Source of the DNA: Tenacibaculum sp. Bg11-29
Lineage (GTDB): Bacteria; Bacteroidota; Bacteroidia; Flavobacteriales; Flavobacteriaceae
Assembly (NCBI RefSeq): GCF_002836595.1
Contig: NZ_PJBB01000003.1
Coordinates: 3,688,501 to 3,752,500 of the forward strand
Length of the DNA: 64,000 bases
Direction of reading: 5' to 3'
The notes beneath the pieces are model-generated. The model searched no databases, was not told the origin of the DNA, and saw only the letters and a program-made list of their open reading frames with translations. This document shows, piece by piece, positions 43,537 through 51,355 of this stretch (its first letter is position 1; each line of letters begins with the position of its first letter). Made by a program: the position numbers and the translations under genes.

Positions 43537-43563
43537 AATAATAATAATAATAATAATAATAAT
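43537..43563. repeat. (AAT)9 trinucleotide repeat
   Basis: Nine uninterrupted AAT units lie in the spacer 29 nt after the stop of the WG-repeat gene. Being intergenic and downstream it is unlikely to switch a gene by slippage. It could destabilise or space a terminator. Confidence 0.85.
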
Positions 43564-43592
43564 AAAGCTTAAAATTAAAACAAGTATTAATT

Positions 43593-44948
43593 TTATTGAC
43601 CATCTATTACATAGCCTGATTTTATTGGCTTTCGAACTTCAATTAACATTTTACCTGTTTTATCTATAAAGTACCATGTACCCTTTAAATTAAAAAGAGC
43701 TAAACCGTCATTAAAATTTTGTGCGCTATAATACTTCGCAGGAATAACTTCTTTTCCTTTCATATTAATAAATCCCTTTTTACGATTTAGTATAACCATA
43801 GCCATACCTTGTTCAAATTTATAAATCTTATCATATTTTATAGGTGTTAATTCTTTTCCTGCTTTATCTATAACGCCATACTTATCTTTTAACTTAACAA
43901 TAGAAACACCATTTGAAAACTTTTCAACGTGATCGTACTTTAAAGACACTACCTCTTTCCCTTTATTATCTATAAAACCCCAATTACCACTTAAAGAAAC
44001 CCCTGCTAATCCTTCTGAAAAACTAGAAACAAATTTATATTTTAAGAGAGTAATTTTGTTTTCACTTTTATCTATATGACCTGATTTACCATTTAGAGAC
44101 ACACAAGCTAGCCCTTCTGAAAAACCAGAAACGGAATTATATTTTAACGGAATAATTTCTTCTCCTTTTTCATTTATAAAACCCCATTTATCGTTTAATT
44201 TAACATGAGCTAAACCTTCTAAAAAACCATTTACATCGTCATATATTAAAGGTGTTATTTCCTTACCTCTTTTATCAATAAATCCCCATTTCCCATTTAA
44301 TTTAACACATATAAAACCCCTTGAAGAATCATCTATATAATCATATTTTATGGGTGTTACTTTTCTGCCACTTTTATCTATAAAACCACCTTTTCTATTT
44401 AATAAAACGATTGCTAAACCTTCTTTAAAATCTTTAACCTTGTCATATATAAATGGAATTATTTCCTCTCCATTTTTATTTATATACCCCCATTTTCCTT
44501 TGAATTTAATACCTGATAAACCTTCTGAAAAATTAGTAACTTCTTCATATTTTATAGAAATAACTACTTTACCTGTTTTATCTATAAACCCCCACCTATT
44601 ATTTAACCCAACCCTTGCGAATCCTTCTGAAAAACTATAAACACCTTCGTATTTTAAAGGTGTTAGTTTTTTTCCTCTTTTATTTATAAAACCCCATTTA
44701 TTATTTATTCTAACTTCTGAAAATCCTTCTGAAAATTTTCTTATATAATTATATTTTAAGGGAATAACTTCTTTTCCTGCTTTATTTACAAACCCCCATT
44801 TATCGTTTAATTCAACACCTGATAAACCTTCTGAAAACAATTCAACCATTCTATATTTTAGGACTATCACTTCATTCGAATTTTGAGTATACCCTTTTAA
44901 AGAAAAACTCATTAATAGTAAAAATATAATTTTAATTGTCTTTTTCAT
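43593..44948 (-). CDS. Secreted WG-repeat protein
   Basis: After a signal peptide (residues 1-21) the 451-residue protein is built of about twelve 34-residue WG repeats with the pattern KWGFIDKxGKEVIPLKY, FSEGLAxVxLN. Eleven full repeats can be aligned plus partial ones at both ends. WG-repeat proteins occur as beta-propeller-like or filament surface proteins, and the repeat core is well conserved. Gene orientation and neighbours give no hint of its role. A (AAT)9 tract lies downstream. Confidence 0.9.
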   Translation of the reverse strand: MKKTIKIIFLLLMSFSLKGYTQNSNEVIVLKYRMVELFSEGLSGVELNDKWGFVNKAGKEVIPLKYNYIRKFSEGFSEVRINNKWGFINKRGKKLTPLKYEGVYSFSEGFARVGLNNRWGFIDKTGKVVISIKYEEVTNFSEGLSGIKFKGKWGYINKNGEEIIPFIYDKVKDFKEGLAIVLLNRKGGFIDKSGRKVTPIKYDYIDDSSRGFICVKLNGKWGFIDKRGKEITPLIYDDVNGFLEGLAHVKLNDKWGFINEKGEEIIPLKYNSVSGFSEGLACVSLNGKSGHIDKSENKITLLKYKFVSSFSEGLAGVSLSGNWGFIDNKGKEVVSLKYDHVEKFSNGVSIVKLKDKYGVIDKAGKELTPIKYDKIYKFEQGMAMVILNRKKGFINMKGKEVIPAKYYSAQNFNDGLALFNLKGTWYFIDKTGKMLIEVRKPIKSGYVIDGQ

Positions 44949-45029
44949 TTAAATTTTATTTGTTATTGATTCAAGTAATTTTTTTCAGTTATAATATTAA
45001 AACAATTCACTAATTTGTCCTCGTAAAAA

Positions 45030-45097
45030 AAGCCTAAAAATAATTAATAACACTATTTTTAAGCTTATTATAATGTTACGCAAAATTAATGGTAAAC
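45030..45097 (-). repeat. Conserved intergenic repeat, copy A
   Basis: On the minus strand TTTACCATTAATTT-GCGTAACATTATAA is followed by an imperfect hairpin around AAAATAGTGTTATTAATTAT. Copy B at 49932-49999 matches over about 65 nt. This copy stands alone in the gap upstream of the WG-repeat gene, about 80 nt before its start. Confidence 0.7.
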
Positions 45098-45416
45098 TTT
45101 ATGTTAGTTTACTTATTTTAATCTATCACTTTTATATGCCTTATCCTGAAATAGGCTACAGGTTAAAATTGATTTAGATTGATAATTTGTACACTATATA
45201 AGGCATTTTAAGGGCTAAAGGTAACTGTAATCTTATATGATTGTATAAGTTAATTGTGCTTTCCGAGTAAATCAAGTTTGTGAAAATTTGGTCAAGAAAA
45301 AATTCATCTTTTAATATCATGTTTACATGTTAAGTCATAGCTTTTAGTAGCAATAACTTTCTTCTTTCACACTAATACTTACTGTTTTTAGCACCTATCT
45401 GTATCTATTACTAAAA

Positions 45417-45455
45417 TAAAGAATTCCTATATCATTAAAATATAGGAGTTCTTTA
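45417..45455. terminator. Terminator hairpin
   Basis: AAAGAATTCCTATAT...ATATAGGAGTTCTTT, a 15-bp stem with one mismatch, lies 75 nt after the decarboxylase gene stop on the minus strand. It has no long T run of its own. Confidence 0.65.
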
Positions 45456-45529
45456 TCTATAAAACGATTTATTCTACTGAAATCAACGAAAGTAAAAACA
45501 GTTAATAAATTTAATGAAAGTGTTTTATT

Positions 45530-46939
45530 TTATCCCAGTTCTTTGTTTGTTTTAGTTAATGCTAACGCTTTTGCAAATGATTTTACTGATTTTGATATAT
45601 CATTTTCAGTTGTTGCCCAAGAGCAAATACTTACTCGCATTACCTTTTTACCAAACCATACAGATCCACCAAGCCAGCATTCTCTTAACATTTGAACATT
45701 ACTTAATACTTGCTCAGTAATTTCATCAGAATTACACCTAACAATTACTTGATTAAATACAACATCATTTTCAACATAAAAACCTTCTATTTTTACTATT
45801 TCTTCAGCAAACTGTTTGGCTCTTTTATGCATCGTCAGAATCATTTCATCAATTCCATTTTTTCCTAGATACTTCATTATAGCCCATAATTCAATTATTC
45901 TAGCCCTACGAGACATTTCGGGTGTATAAAACATTCCGTCTCTTTCAGAACTCTCTATAATGTAGCTTCCTGACATGTGAAGTGCTGAAGTCATTGCTTC
46001 TTGATCTGAACATAAAATAATTCCACAATCATAAGGTGTATTCAGGGTTTTATGTCCATCCACAGCCCAAGAACTAGCATTTCCTATTCCTTTTGTTAAG
46101 TACTTCAATTCTTCTACTGCCTCAGCCCACAAACCAAATGCACCATCAATATGCACCCAAGAATTTGCTTTTTTTGCTTTTTCACAAATAGTTTCTAAAT
46201 CATCAAATGCGCCACTATTTACATTACCTGCTTGTAAAATAAGAATTGTATTTTCATCTAATTCAGGAATAGCTTCGGCAATAATTATACCTTGCCTATC
46301 TACAGCTACCCATTCAATATTTTCTGTTCCGAAACCCAATATCCCTATTGCTTTTAAAACTGTAGAATGTGCTTGTTTTCCTGTTACAATTCTTATTTTA
46401 GGTGAACCATTAAGCCCTTTTTTATTTATATCCCAATTATTCCTTTGAAGAATACGATATCTTGCAGCAGCTAAACCACATAAATTAGCTGTAGATGTTC
46501 CGCTAACAAAGCCTGCAGATGTATTTTTTGGTAAATTAAATAAATCTACTAACCATTTCTCAACAACCGATTCTAGTTTACTTCCTATGGGTGACAATAC
46601 ATTCATTGCTGGGGCTTGATCCCAATAAGTTCCTAAATTTTTAGCTGCTAAACCTACAGGAACTGCGCTTCCACAAACAAATCCGAAATACCTTCCTCCT
46701 AGTGTTGCTGTTGTTGCAGGACTTCCATATTTATTTAATTGTTCTATTACATTTTTAGCGTTTGTAGAATTAGCTGGTAGCTCTTCATTAAATATAGATA
46801 AGTTTTCGAGTGCTTCTTCTGTTGGATAAACATTTCGATCAAAAACACTTTCTAAGTATTCAAAAGAATACTGTTGCGTTTGGTTAAATATTTCTTTGTC
46901 TCTAATTTCTAGAAACATTTTATTTTGAATTTCACTCAT
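45530..46939 (-). CDS. PLP-dependent group II decarboxylase-like enzyme
   Basis: The 469-residue protein has the aromatic-amino-acid/glutamate decarboxylase fold: GRYFGFVCGSAVPVGLAA, GFVSGTSTANLCGLAAAR, the PLP-stacking H191 in KQAHSTVLKA, D265 in HIDGAFG and the Schiff-base K297 in AVDGHKTLNTPYD. It probably decarboxylates an amino acid. Specificity is not decidable and some relatives act as aldolases or lyases. The NUDIX gene upstream is 30 nt away, implying one operon. Confidence 0.88.
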   Translation of the reverse strand: MSEIQNKMFLEIRDKEIFNQTQQYSFEYLESVFDRNVYPTEEALENLSIFNEELPANSTNAKNVIEQLNKYGSPATTATLGGRYFGFVCGSAVPVGLAAKNLGTYWDQAPAMNVLSPIGSKLESVVEKWLVDLFNLPKNTSAGFVSGTSTANLCGLAAARYRILQRNNWDINKKGLNGSPKIRIVTGKQAHSTVLKAIGILGFGTENIEWVAVDRQGIIIAEAIPELDENTILILQAGNVNSGAFDDLETICEKAKKANSWVHIDGAFGLWAEAVEELKYLTKGIGNASSWAVDGHKTLNTPYDCGIILCSDQEAMTSALHMSGSYIIESSERDGMFYTPEMSRRARIIELWAIMKYLGKNGIDEMILTMHKRAKQFAEEIVKIEGFYVENDVVFNQVIVRCNSDEITEQVLSNVQMLRECWLGGSVWFGKKVMRVSICSWATTENDISKSVKSFAKALALTKTNKELG

Positions 46940-46969
46940 TTTCGTCTAATTAATGCCAACGTTTAATTA

Positions 46970-47368
46970 CTATTTCAGTTCGTCATTTTCTTTAAAAAAC
47001 TTAAATATTTTTTTATCTACTTCCGATACAATATTTAAATCTTTATAATTCAGCCATTTTATTTCTTCAATTTCACTTTTTGGTTTTAAAGCCCCGTCAT
47101 ATTCCGCTTTATAACAAGTCATTTTAACTAAAACCCCCTCTTTTTCGCCGTCTGATTGAGCTTTGAAAGTTCCTACATATTTAATTGTATCCTGTTTAAT
47201 ATGTACATCTAACTCCTCTAATATTTCTCTTATAAGCGTTTCTTCATCGGTTTCTCCTAATTCTCTTTTTCCTCCTGGAATATAGTATTTTGATTTCCCT
47301 TTAGATCGTGTGCTTAAAATTTGTCCGTCCTTAATTTCAATAAATGCTATTTTATCAACTTCTTTCAT
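46970..47368 (-). CDS. NUDIX hydrolase
   Basis: From the ATG at 47368 the 132-residue protein contains a full Nudix box, GGKRELGETDEETLIREI then LEELDV (G-x5-E-x7-REUxEE-x-GU). The best-fitting activity is hydrolysis of a nucleoside diphosphate derivative. It is followed by the PLP decarboxylase gene 30 nt downstream. Confidence 0.85.
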   Translation of the reverse strand: MKEVDKIAFIEIKDGQILSTRSKGKSKYYIPGGKRELGETDEETLIREILEELDVHIKQDTIKYVGTFKAQSDGEKEGVLVKMTCYKAEYDGALKPKSEIEEIKWLNYKDLNIVSEVDKKIFKFFKENDELK

Positions 47369-47445
47369 CTTTTTGGCTTTTATCAAATCTATTGCTACTT
47401 CTTACTTATGTTTATTCAATAATTAAATTAACATTTGATTTTCAC

Positions 47446-48225
47446 TTAAGCTTCTGTTTTTATTATCAAAGAGTCCGATTTTTTAATTAATCCTATTTTT
47501 GTTGGAACTAAGTAAATTCCAAAACTAACTTTCCCATTAGATTTAAATTCTTTTGCTAAAGTTCTTAATGGCTCTTGTTTTTTATCCTTATTTCCATTCT
47601 CAGGGTTTATAGTAATTAAAGAACATCTTACTGTGTCAGAAACAACTTTAAATTCACATTCTCCAATAATTATTTTTTTCCAATTTCTTTCTTCAAAAGC
47701 TTTAGCTCCAGAAATTATAATATTAGCTCTGAAACGATTTATCTCTATTGGTATTGCTAGTTTTTCATTAAGAGCTTCAACAGATTCTTTAGTTATTAAA
47801 TGAATAGGACATGAATCACTTAAAGATATTTTAGTATTGTTTTTTTCTCGAAGATTCTTTAAGTTTATTTTTACTAATTTACTTTCAGTCTTTAATATTT
47901 CTGTAAGCCAATTGTTTATTTCATTATCAATAACCTTTACACTTACTTCTTTTTTAAATAGCGAAGTTTTAAGATCATTAAACTTACTCTCTAAAGGGAA
48001 ATTTACAGACTTATTTTCATAAACCACTTTAAGATATTCATTATTAATCTCAGGTTCTAATTTTAGTAGTTTTGGATTTTCACGAGCTGTAATAATTTCA
48101 TTTAAAGAATTAGCTATTCCAAAATATCTATCATTTTCAAAACCAATTTCTCTAACGTTAACTTCATTCAATAGTATTCCTTTAGTTGACTTGATCGGGT
48201 AAGTGTATAAACTTTCTATTTTCAT
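47446..48225 (-). CDS. MOSC domain protein
   Basis: The 259-residue protein combines an N-terminal MOSC-N beta-barrel (YTYPIKSTKGILLNEVNV) with a C-terminal MOSC domain: NRFRANIIISGAKAFEERNW, VVSDTVRCSLITINPENG and QEPLRTLAKE. Cys in TVRC fits the molybdenum cofactor ligand position. Such proteins act as molybdenum-cofactor-dependent reductases or sulphur carriers (mARC-like). Single gene with a shared promoter element 71 nt upstream. Confidence 0.85.
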   Translation of the reverse strand: MKIESLYTYPIKSTKGILLNEVNVREIGFENDRYFGIANSLNEIITARENPKLLKLEPEINNEYLKVVYENKSVNFPLESKFNDLKTSLFKKEVSVKVIDNEINNWLTEILKTESKLVKINLKNLREKNNTKISLSDSCPIHLITKESVEALNEKLAIPIEINRFRANIIISGAKAFEERNWKKIIIGECEFKVVSDTVRCSLITINPENGNKDKKQEPLRTLAKEFKSNGKVSFGIYLVPTKIGLIKKSDSLIIKTEA

Positions 48226-48296
48226 TTTTTTTATTATCTACTGTAATGGCTAATAATATCAGTTTATTTTAAAAGCCGGCTTTTAATTTTTCATTC

Positions 48297-48320
48297 CAAA
48301 TTTAATAGAATAATAGCAAT
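48297..48320 (-). promoter_or_regulatory. Shared TATTATTC...TAAATTTG promoter element, copy 2
   Basis: Minus strand: ATTGCTATTATTCTATTAAA followed by TTTG, ending 71 nt before the MOSC gene start. It is almost identical to copy 3 and matches copy 1 over its 3' half. Confidence 0.55.
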
Positions 48321-48397
48321 ATTTTGGGTTTGAATATTAATATATCTAAACCTACATGTTTTTAACTTTATATTTAACGTTTTGCTTTAAAATGTTT

Positions 48398-48871
48398 TTA
48401 TTTCGTTACCGGTTCTGTGTATTTTACGACATCTATCCCTATTCCGTTTGGGTCTTGAATTGCAAAGTGTCTATCTCCCCAAGACTCATTCCTAATGTCA
48501 ATTCTAATTTCAATTCCCATTTTCTTTATTTCATTATAAATTTTATCTACGTCATCAACTTCTATTGTCAAAAACATTCCTTTACCGTTAAAAGGTTCAT
48601 GAAACAACGCTTGTTGTGAAGGATGATTTGGTAACAAAAATGCTAAATTCATATTCTTATCTGGCGTATGTAATAATAGATAAAATTCATTTTCAAATGT
48701 TACTCCAAAATTCAGAACTTTAGTATAAAACTCTTTGCTTTCTGCTATTTTGTCTGTTGTTATTCCTGCGTTCAATTTCATTTTTAAATCTTTTTTTTTA
48801 TTAATACTTGATTGTGATAATACGCTTGCCGATAGGCATACTGCAATTAAAAGTGTAATAGTTTTTTTCAT
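48398..48871 (-). CDS. Exported VOC (glyoxalase-like) protein
   Basis: Residues 33-150 form a VOC domain (GITTDKIAESKEFYTKVLNF, then EFYLLLHT, FLTIEVDDVDKIYNEIKKMG and RHFAIQDPNGIGIDVV). It is preceded by a classical signal peptide, MKKTITLLIAVCLSASVLS, followed by QSS, unusual for this normally cytoplasmic family. An internal ATG (residue 31) would give the standard cytoplasmic form. Substrate unknown. It lies 73 nt downstream of an AraC regulator on the same strand. Confidence 0.8.
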   Translation of the reverse strand: MKKTITLLIAVCLSASVLSQSSINKKKDLKMKLNAGITTDKIAESKEFYTKVLNFGVTFENEFYLLLHTPDKNMNLAFLLPNHPSQQALFHEPFNGKGMFLTIEVDDVDKIYNEIKKMGIEIRIDIRNESWGDRHFAIQDPNGIGIDVVKYTEPVTK

Positions 48872-48944
48872 ATTCTTAAGTTATTAATTTATAACCCAAA
48901 ACTATCACAGAATTAGAATCAAGTATTGTAAAAATTGGACATAA

Positions 48945-49760
48945 TTATTTTTTGAATGCTTTTGAGGGTGTTACGCCATAGAAATTTTTGAAATCTTTTA
49001 TGAAATGAGCTTGGTCGTAATAACCAATATCATAAAATAATTTATTTGTTTTTAAACTTTCATTTGAAGGTTTTGATTTTAAAAAATTTTGGAACTGAAC
49101 GACTTTACAAAAAGTCTTTGCGGTATCGCCAATATAATATTTAAATAATCGCTGAAGTTGCCTTGAACTAATGCCTGTGTTCAAATCCGTTTTAATATTT
49201 ACAACTCCAAAATTCTCAAGAATTATCTCAATTGCAGTATATAATCTTTTATCAGTTGTAAAATTAGTATTGGAAATTTTATGTTGAAAATACTCGTTAA
49301 ATATTACGCCAATATCTTCTAAACTTTGACTTTCATTTATTTTCGTTACGATAAACGCTGCTGTTTCTGGTTCAATTTCATTCAAATTTTCAAATCGATT
49401 ACTTATTTCAGAGGCATTAAAATTGAATATTTGTGGAAACATTGTTGGTAAAAAACGAATACCTATATAATTGAATGTGTTTTGTAGCGGAAATTCCATG
49501 TAATTTTTACAAAACCCCATTACAAAACTTTCTTTTGGATTCGTAAGTTCAAAAAAAATATCAATACAACCATCTGCAACAACCTTGTAATTAAATTGAT
49601 TGGAAAGTGGCTTCTCTGTTTTTAGTTGCCAATAACAATAAATGAATTCTTGGAGTGGTTTATTTGGAATAATTTCTTGATACGTTACATCTTTATCCGA
49701 CTGTTGAATTGTTGGTTGAATGGGTTTGTAAAGTTTTCTTATTTTTTCACTTACTTTCAA
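48945..49760 (-). CDS. AraC family regulator (DUF6597-type N-terminus)
   Basis: The 271-residue protein starts at a TTG. Its N-terminal part has PLQEFIYCYWQLKTEK and ADGCIDIFFEL, as in DUF6597-type AraC proteins. The DNA-binding domain holds TGISSRQLQRLFKYYIGD and DIGYYDQAHFIKDFKNFY. It is followed 73 nt later by the exported VOC protein gene, a plausible target. A shared promoter element precedes it. Confidence 0.85.
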   Translation of the reverse strand: MKVSEKIRKLYKPIQPTIQQSDKDVTYQEIIPNKPLQEFIYCYWQLKTEKPLSNQFNYKVVADGCIDIFFELTNPKESFVMGFCKNYMEFPLQNTFNYIGIRFLPTMFPQIFNFNASEISNRFENLNEIEPETAAFIVTKINESQSLEDIGVIFNEYFQHKISNTNFTTDKRLYTAIEIILENFGVVNIKTDLNTGISSRQLQRLFKYYIGDTAKTFCKVVQFQNFLKSKPSNESLKTNKLFYDIGYYDQAHFIKDFKNFYGVTPSKAFKK

Positions 49761-49832
49761 TTAATTGAGTTTTTTACTTTTTTGAGTTTTATATTTAAAT
49801 ACTTTTAGATCGTCATATTTATTTTTATATCT

Positions 49833-49856
49833 CAAATTTAGTCGAATAATAGCAAT
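49833..49856 (-). promoter_or_regulatory. Shared TATTATTC...TAAATTTG promoter element, copy 3
   Basis: Minus strand: ATTGCTATTATTCGACTAAA followed by TTTG, ending 72 nt before the AraC start at 49760. The TAnnTTTG box is intact and the upstream ATTGCTATTATTC matches copy 2 exactly. Confidence 0.55.
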
Positions 49857-49931
49857 AAAGAATTAGTCATAGGTAAATTTCTTATAACATATAATTTACA
49901 GAGTTTCCTGTAGCGTTTTTTACAAAAAAAA

Positions 49932-49999
49932 CAGAAGCTCAAAATAGTGAATAACACTATTTTGAGCTTCTTATAATATTACGTGAAATTAATGGTAAA
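49932..49999 (-). repeat. Conserved intergenic repeat, copy B, with terminator hairpin
   Basis: Minus strand: TTTACCATTAATTTCACGTA, then ATATTATAAG, then a near-perfect hairpin AGAAGCTCAAAATAGTG/CACTATTTTGAGCTTCT (49971-49932) with a T run after it. It lies 25 nt after the stop of the oxidoreductase gene and acts as its terminator. It shares about 65 nt with copy A at 45030-45097. Confidence 0.75.
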
Positions 50000-50024
50000 T
50001 CTGTTTTTTTACCTCATTTCTTTG

Positions 50025-51038
50025 TTAAATGTTGTTTTTAGAGTCATATTTTAGGCCTATTTCTTCTTTAACTTTATCTATTAAATAAATTAAATCTAAA
50101 CTTGTTGTAAAAGGTAATTTAGAGCTTTCCACTTCTTCATTTATGAGACATTTAGTTACTTCTTCTATTTCATATATATAACCATTTCCTCTATAGTTAA
50201 TATCTAATATTTCATTTTTTCCATTTCTTGAAATTGTGATTTTCTCAGTATGATGAAATCGGCTGTGTATTTTTAACACACCTTCACTACCGTAAATATA
50301 TGCTTCTGTTGGTGTTTCTCTTTCAATGCTTGATTCAAGATTAGCTTTAGCTCCACTTTTGTAATTAAACAACATTGAGCAATTACTATCCACATTAGTT
50401 TCCGTCATAGAAGCTATAACTTTTATATCTGTAGGGAGCCCTAGTGATAAAAGGCTTAAATATATAGGGTAAATACCTACATCTAACAAAGAACCTCCTC
50501 CAAGTTTTTTATCATATACTCTACTGTTTAAATTTAAATCACCTTTGTATCCAAAATCTGCACGAATTAATAAAATATCTCCAATTAATTTTTTTTTAAG
50601 AATTTCAATTAATTTTTCTGTTCCAGGAATAAATCTTGTCCAAAGGGCTTCCATTAAAAATAATTTCCGAGATTTAGCTTCTTCAATCATAATGTTAACT
50701 TCTTGAGAATTCAACCCCATTGGTTTCTCACATAGAACTGCTTTATTATTTCTTAAGCACATCATTACATTTTCAAAATGAAAAACATGAGGTGTAGCAA
50801 CATATATAATATCTATTTCAGAAACCTTAGCCAACTCTTCATAAGAATCATAGTATTTAATTGAGTTGAATTTACTACTAAATTTTTTAGCTTTATTTAT
50901 TTCTCTAGAGGCAACTCCATATAATATCGAATCACTTGAAAGCATTAAATCTTCTGCGAATTTGTTCGCTATATTTCCTAAACCTATAATTCCCCAATTA
51001 ATTTTTTTATTCACTCTTTTATTCTTTTTAATAGCCAC
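50025..51038 (-). CDS. Gfo/Idh/MocA family oxidoreductase
   Basis: The 337-residue protein begins at a GTG and has the Rossmann nucleotide loop WGIIGLGNIANKFAEDLM, then CEKPMGLNS (the conserved E-K-P) and a substrate domain with GGGSLLDVGIYPIYLSL. The family reduces or oxidises sugars and polyols with NAD(P). Substrate unknown. It is divergent from the helicase gene with 317 nt between them. Confidence 0.88.
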   Translation of the reverse strand: MAIKKNKRVNKKINWGIIGLGNIANKFAEDLMLSSDSILYGVASREINKAKKFSSKFNSIKYYDSYEELAKVSEIDIIYVATPHVFHFENVMMCLRNNKAVLCEKPMGLNSQEVNIMIEEAKSRKLFLMEALWTRFIPGTEKLIEILKKKLIGDILLIRADFGYKGDLNLNSRVYDKKLGGGSLLDVGIYPIYLSLLSLGLPTDIKVIASMTETNVDSNCSMLFNYKSGAKANLESSIERETPTEAYIYGSEGVLKIHSRFHHTEKITISRNGKNEILDINYRGNGYIYEIEEVTKCLINEEVESSKLPFTTSLDLIYLIDKVKEEIGLKYDSKNNI

Positions 51039-51355
51039 TAACTTGTTTATCTCCAGAATTTACATCCTGATAACACAGGTAGGTTATACATAATTTTTGT
51101 TACTATTTTCAAATTTCAATATACTGAAATGCATCAACATAAAAAACAAGTTTATTAAAGTTAATACAGCTACAATAATTATTTTTATCATTTATAAAAA
51201 CCACTTCGTTATTTCACTAAAAACGAATATGTTAAAAAAGATGTTCATTTCGTTAATAAAAATACACATAAAACTAAATTTAGCCCCTAATAATATATTA
51301 TTTTCGCCATCTTTTTTTATCACAAAATCTATAAAACAAGTACTTCTTCATACCT
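51039..51355. other. Divergent promoter region, oxidoreductase / helicase
   Basis: This 317-nt A/T-rich gap contains no coding sequence that looks real (a 97-codon plus frame here is low-complexity and overlaps the helicase start). No clear operator or hairpin. A CAAATTTC-like string at 51114 is only a weak promoter candidate. Confidence 0.45.

Larger units (their letters stand above)
44949..45529. other. 580-nt gap with terminator and conserved repeat
   Basis: It contains a repeat at 45030-45097, the terminator at 45417-45455, and an inverted pair TATGCCTTAT/ATAAGGCA about 60 nt apart (45136-45213). No coding remnant was found on either strand. Confidence 0.45.
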
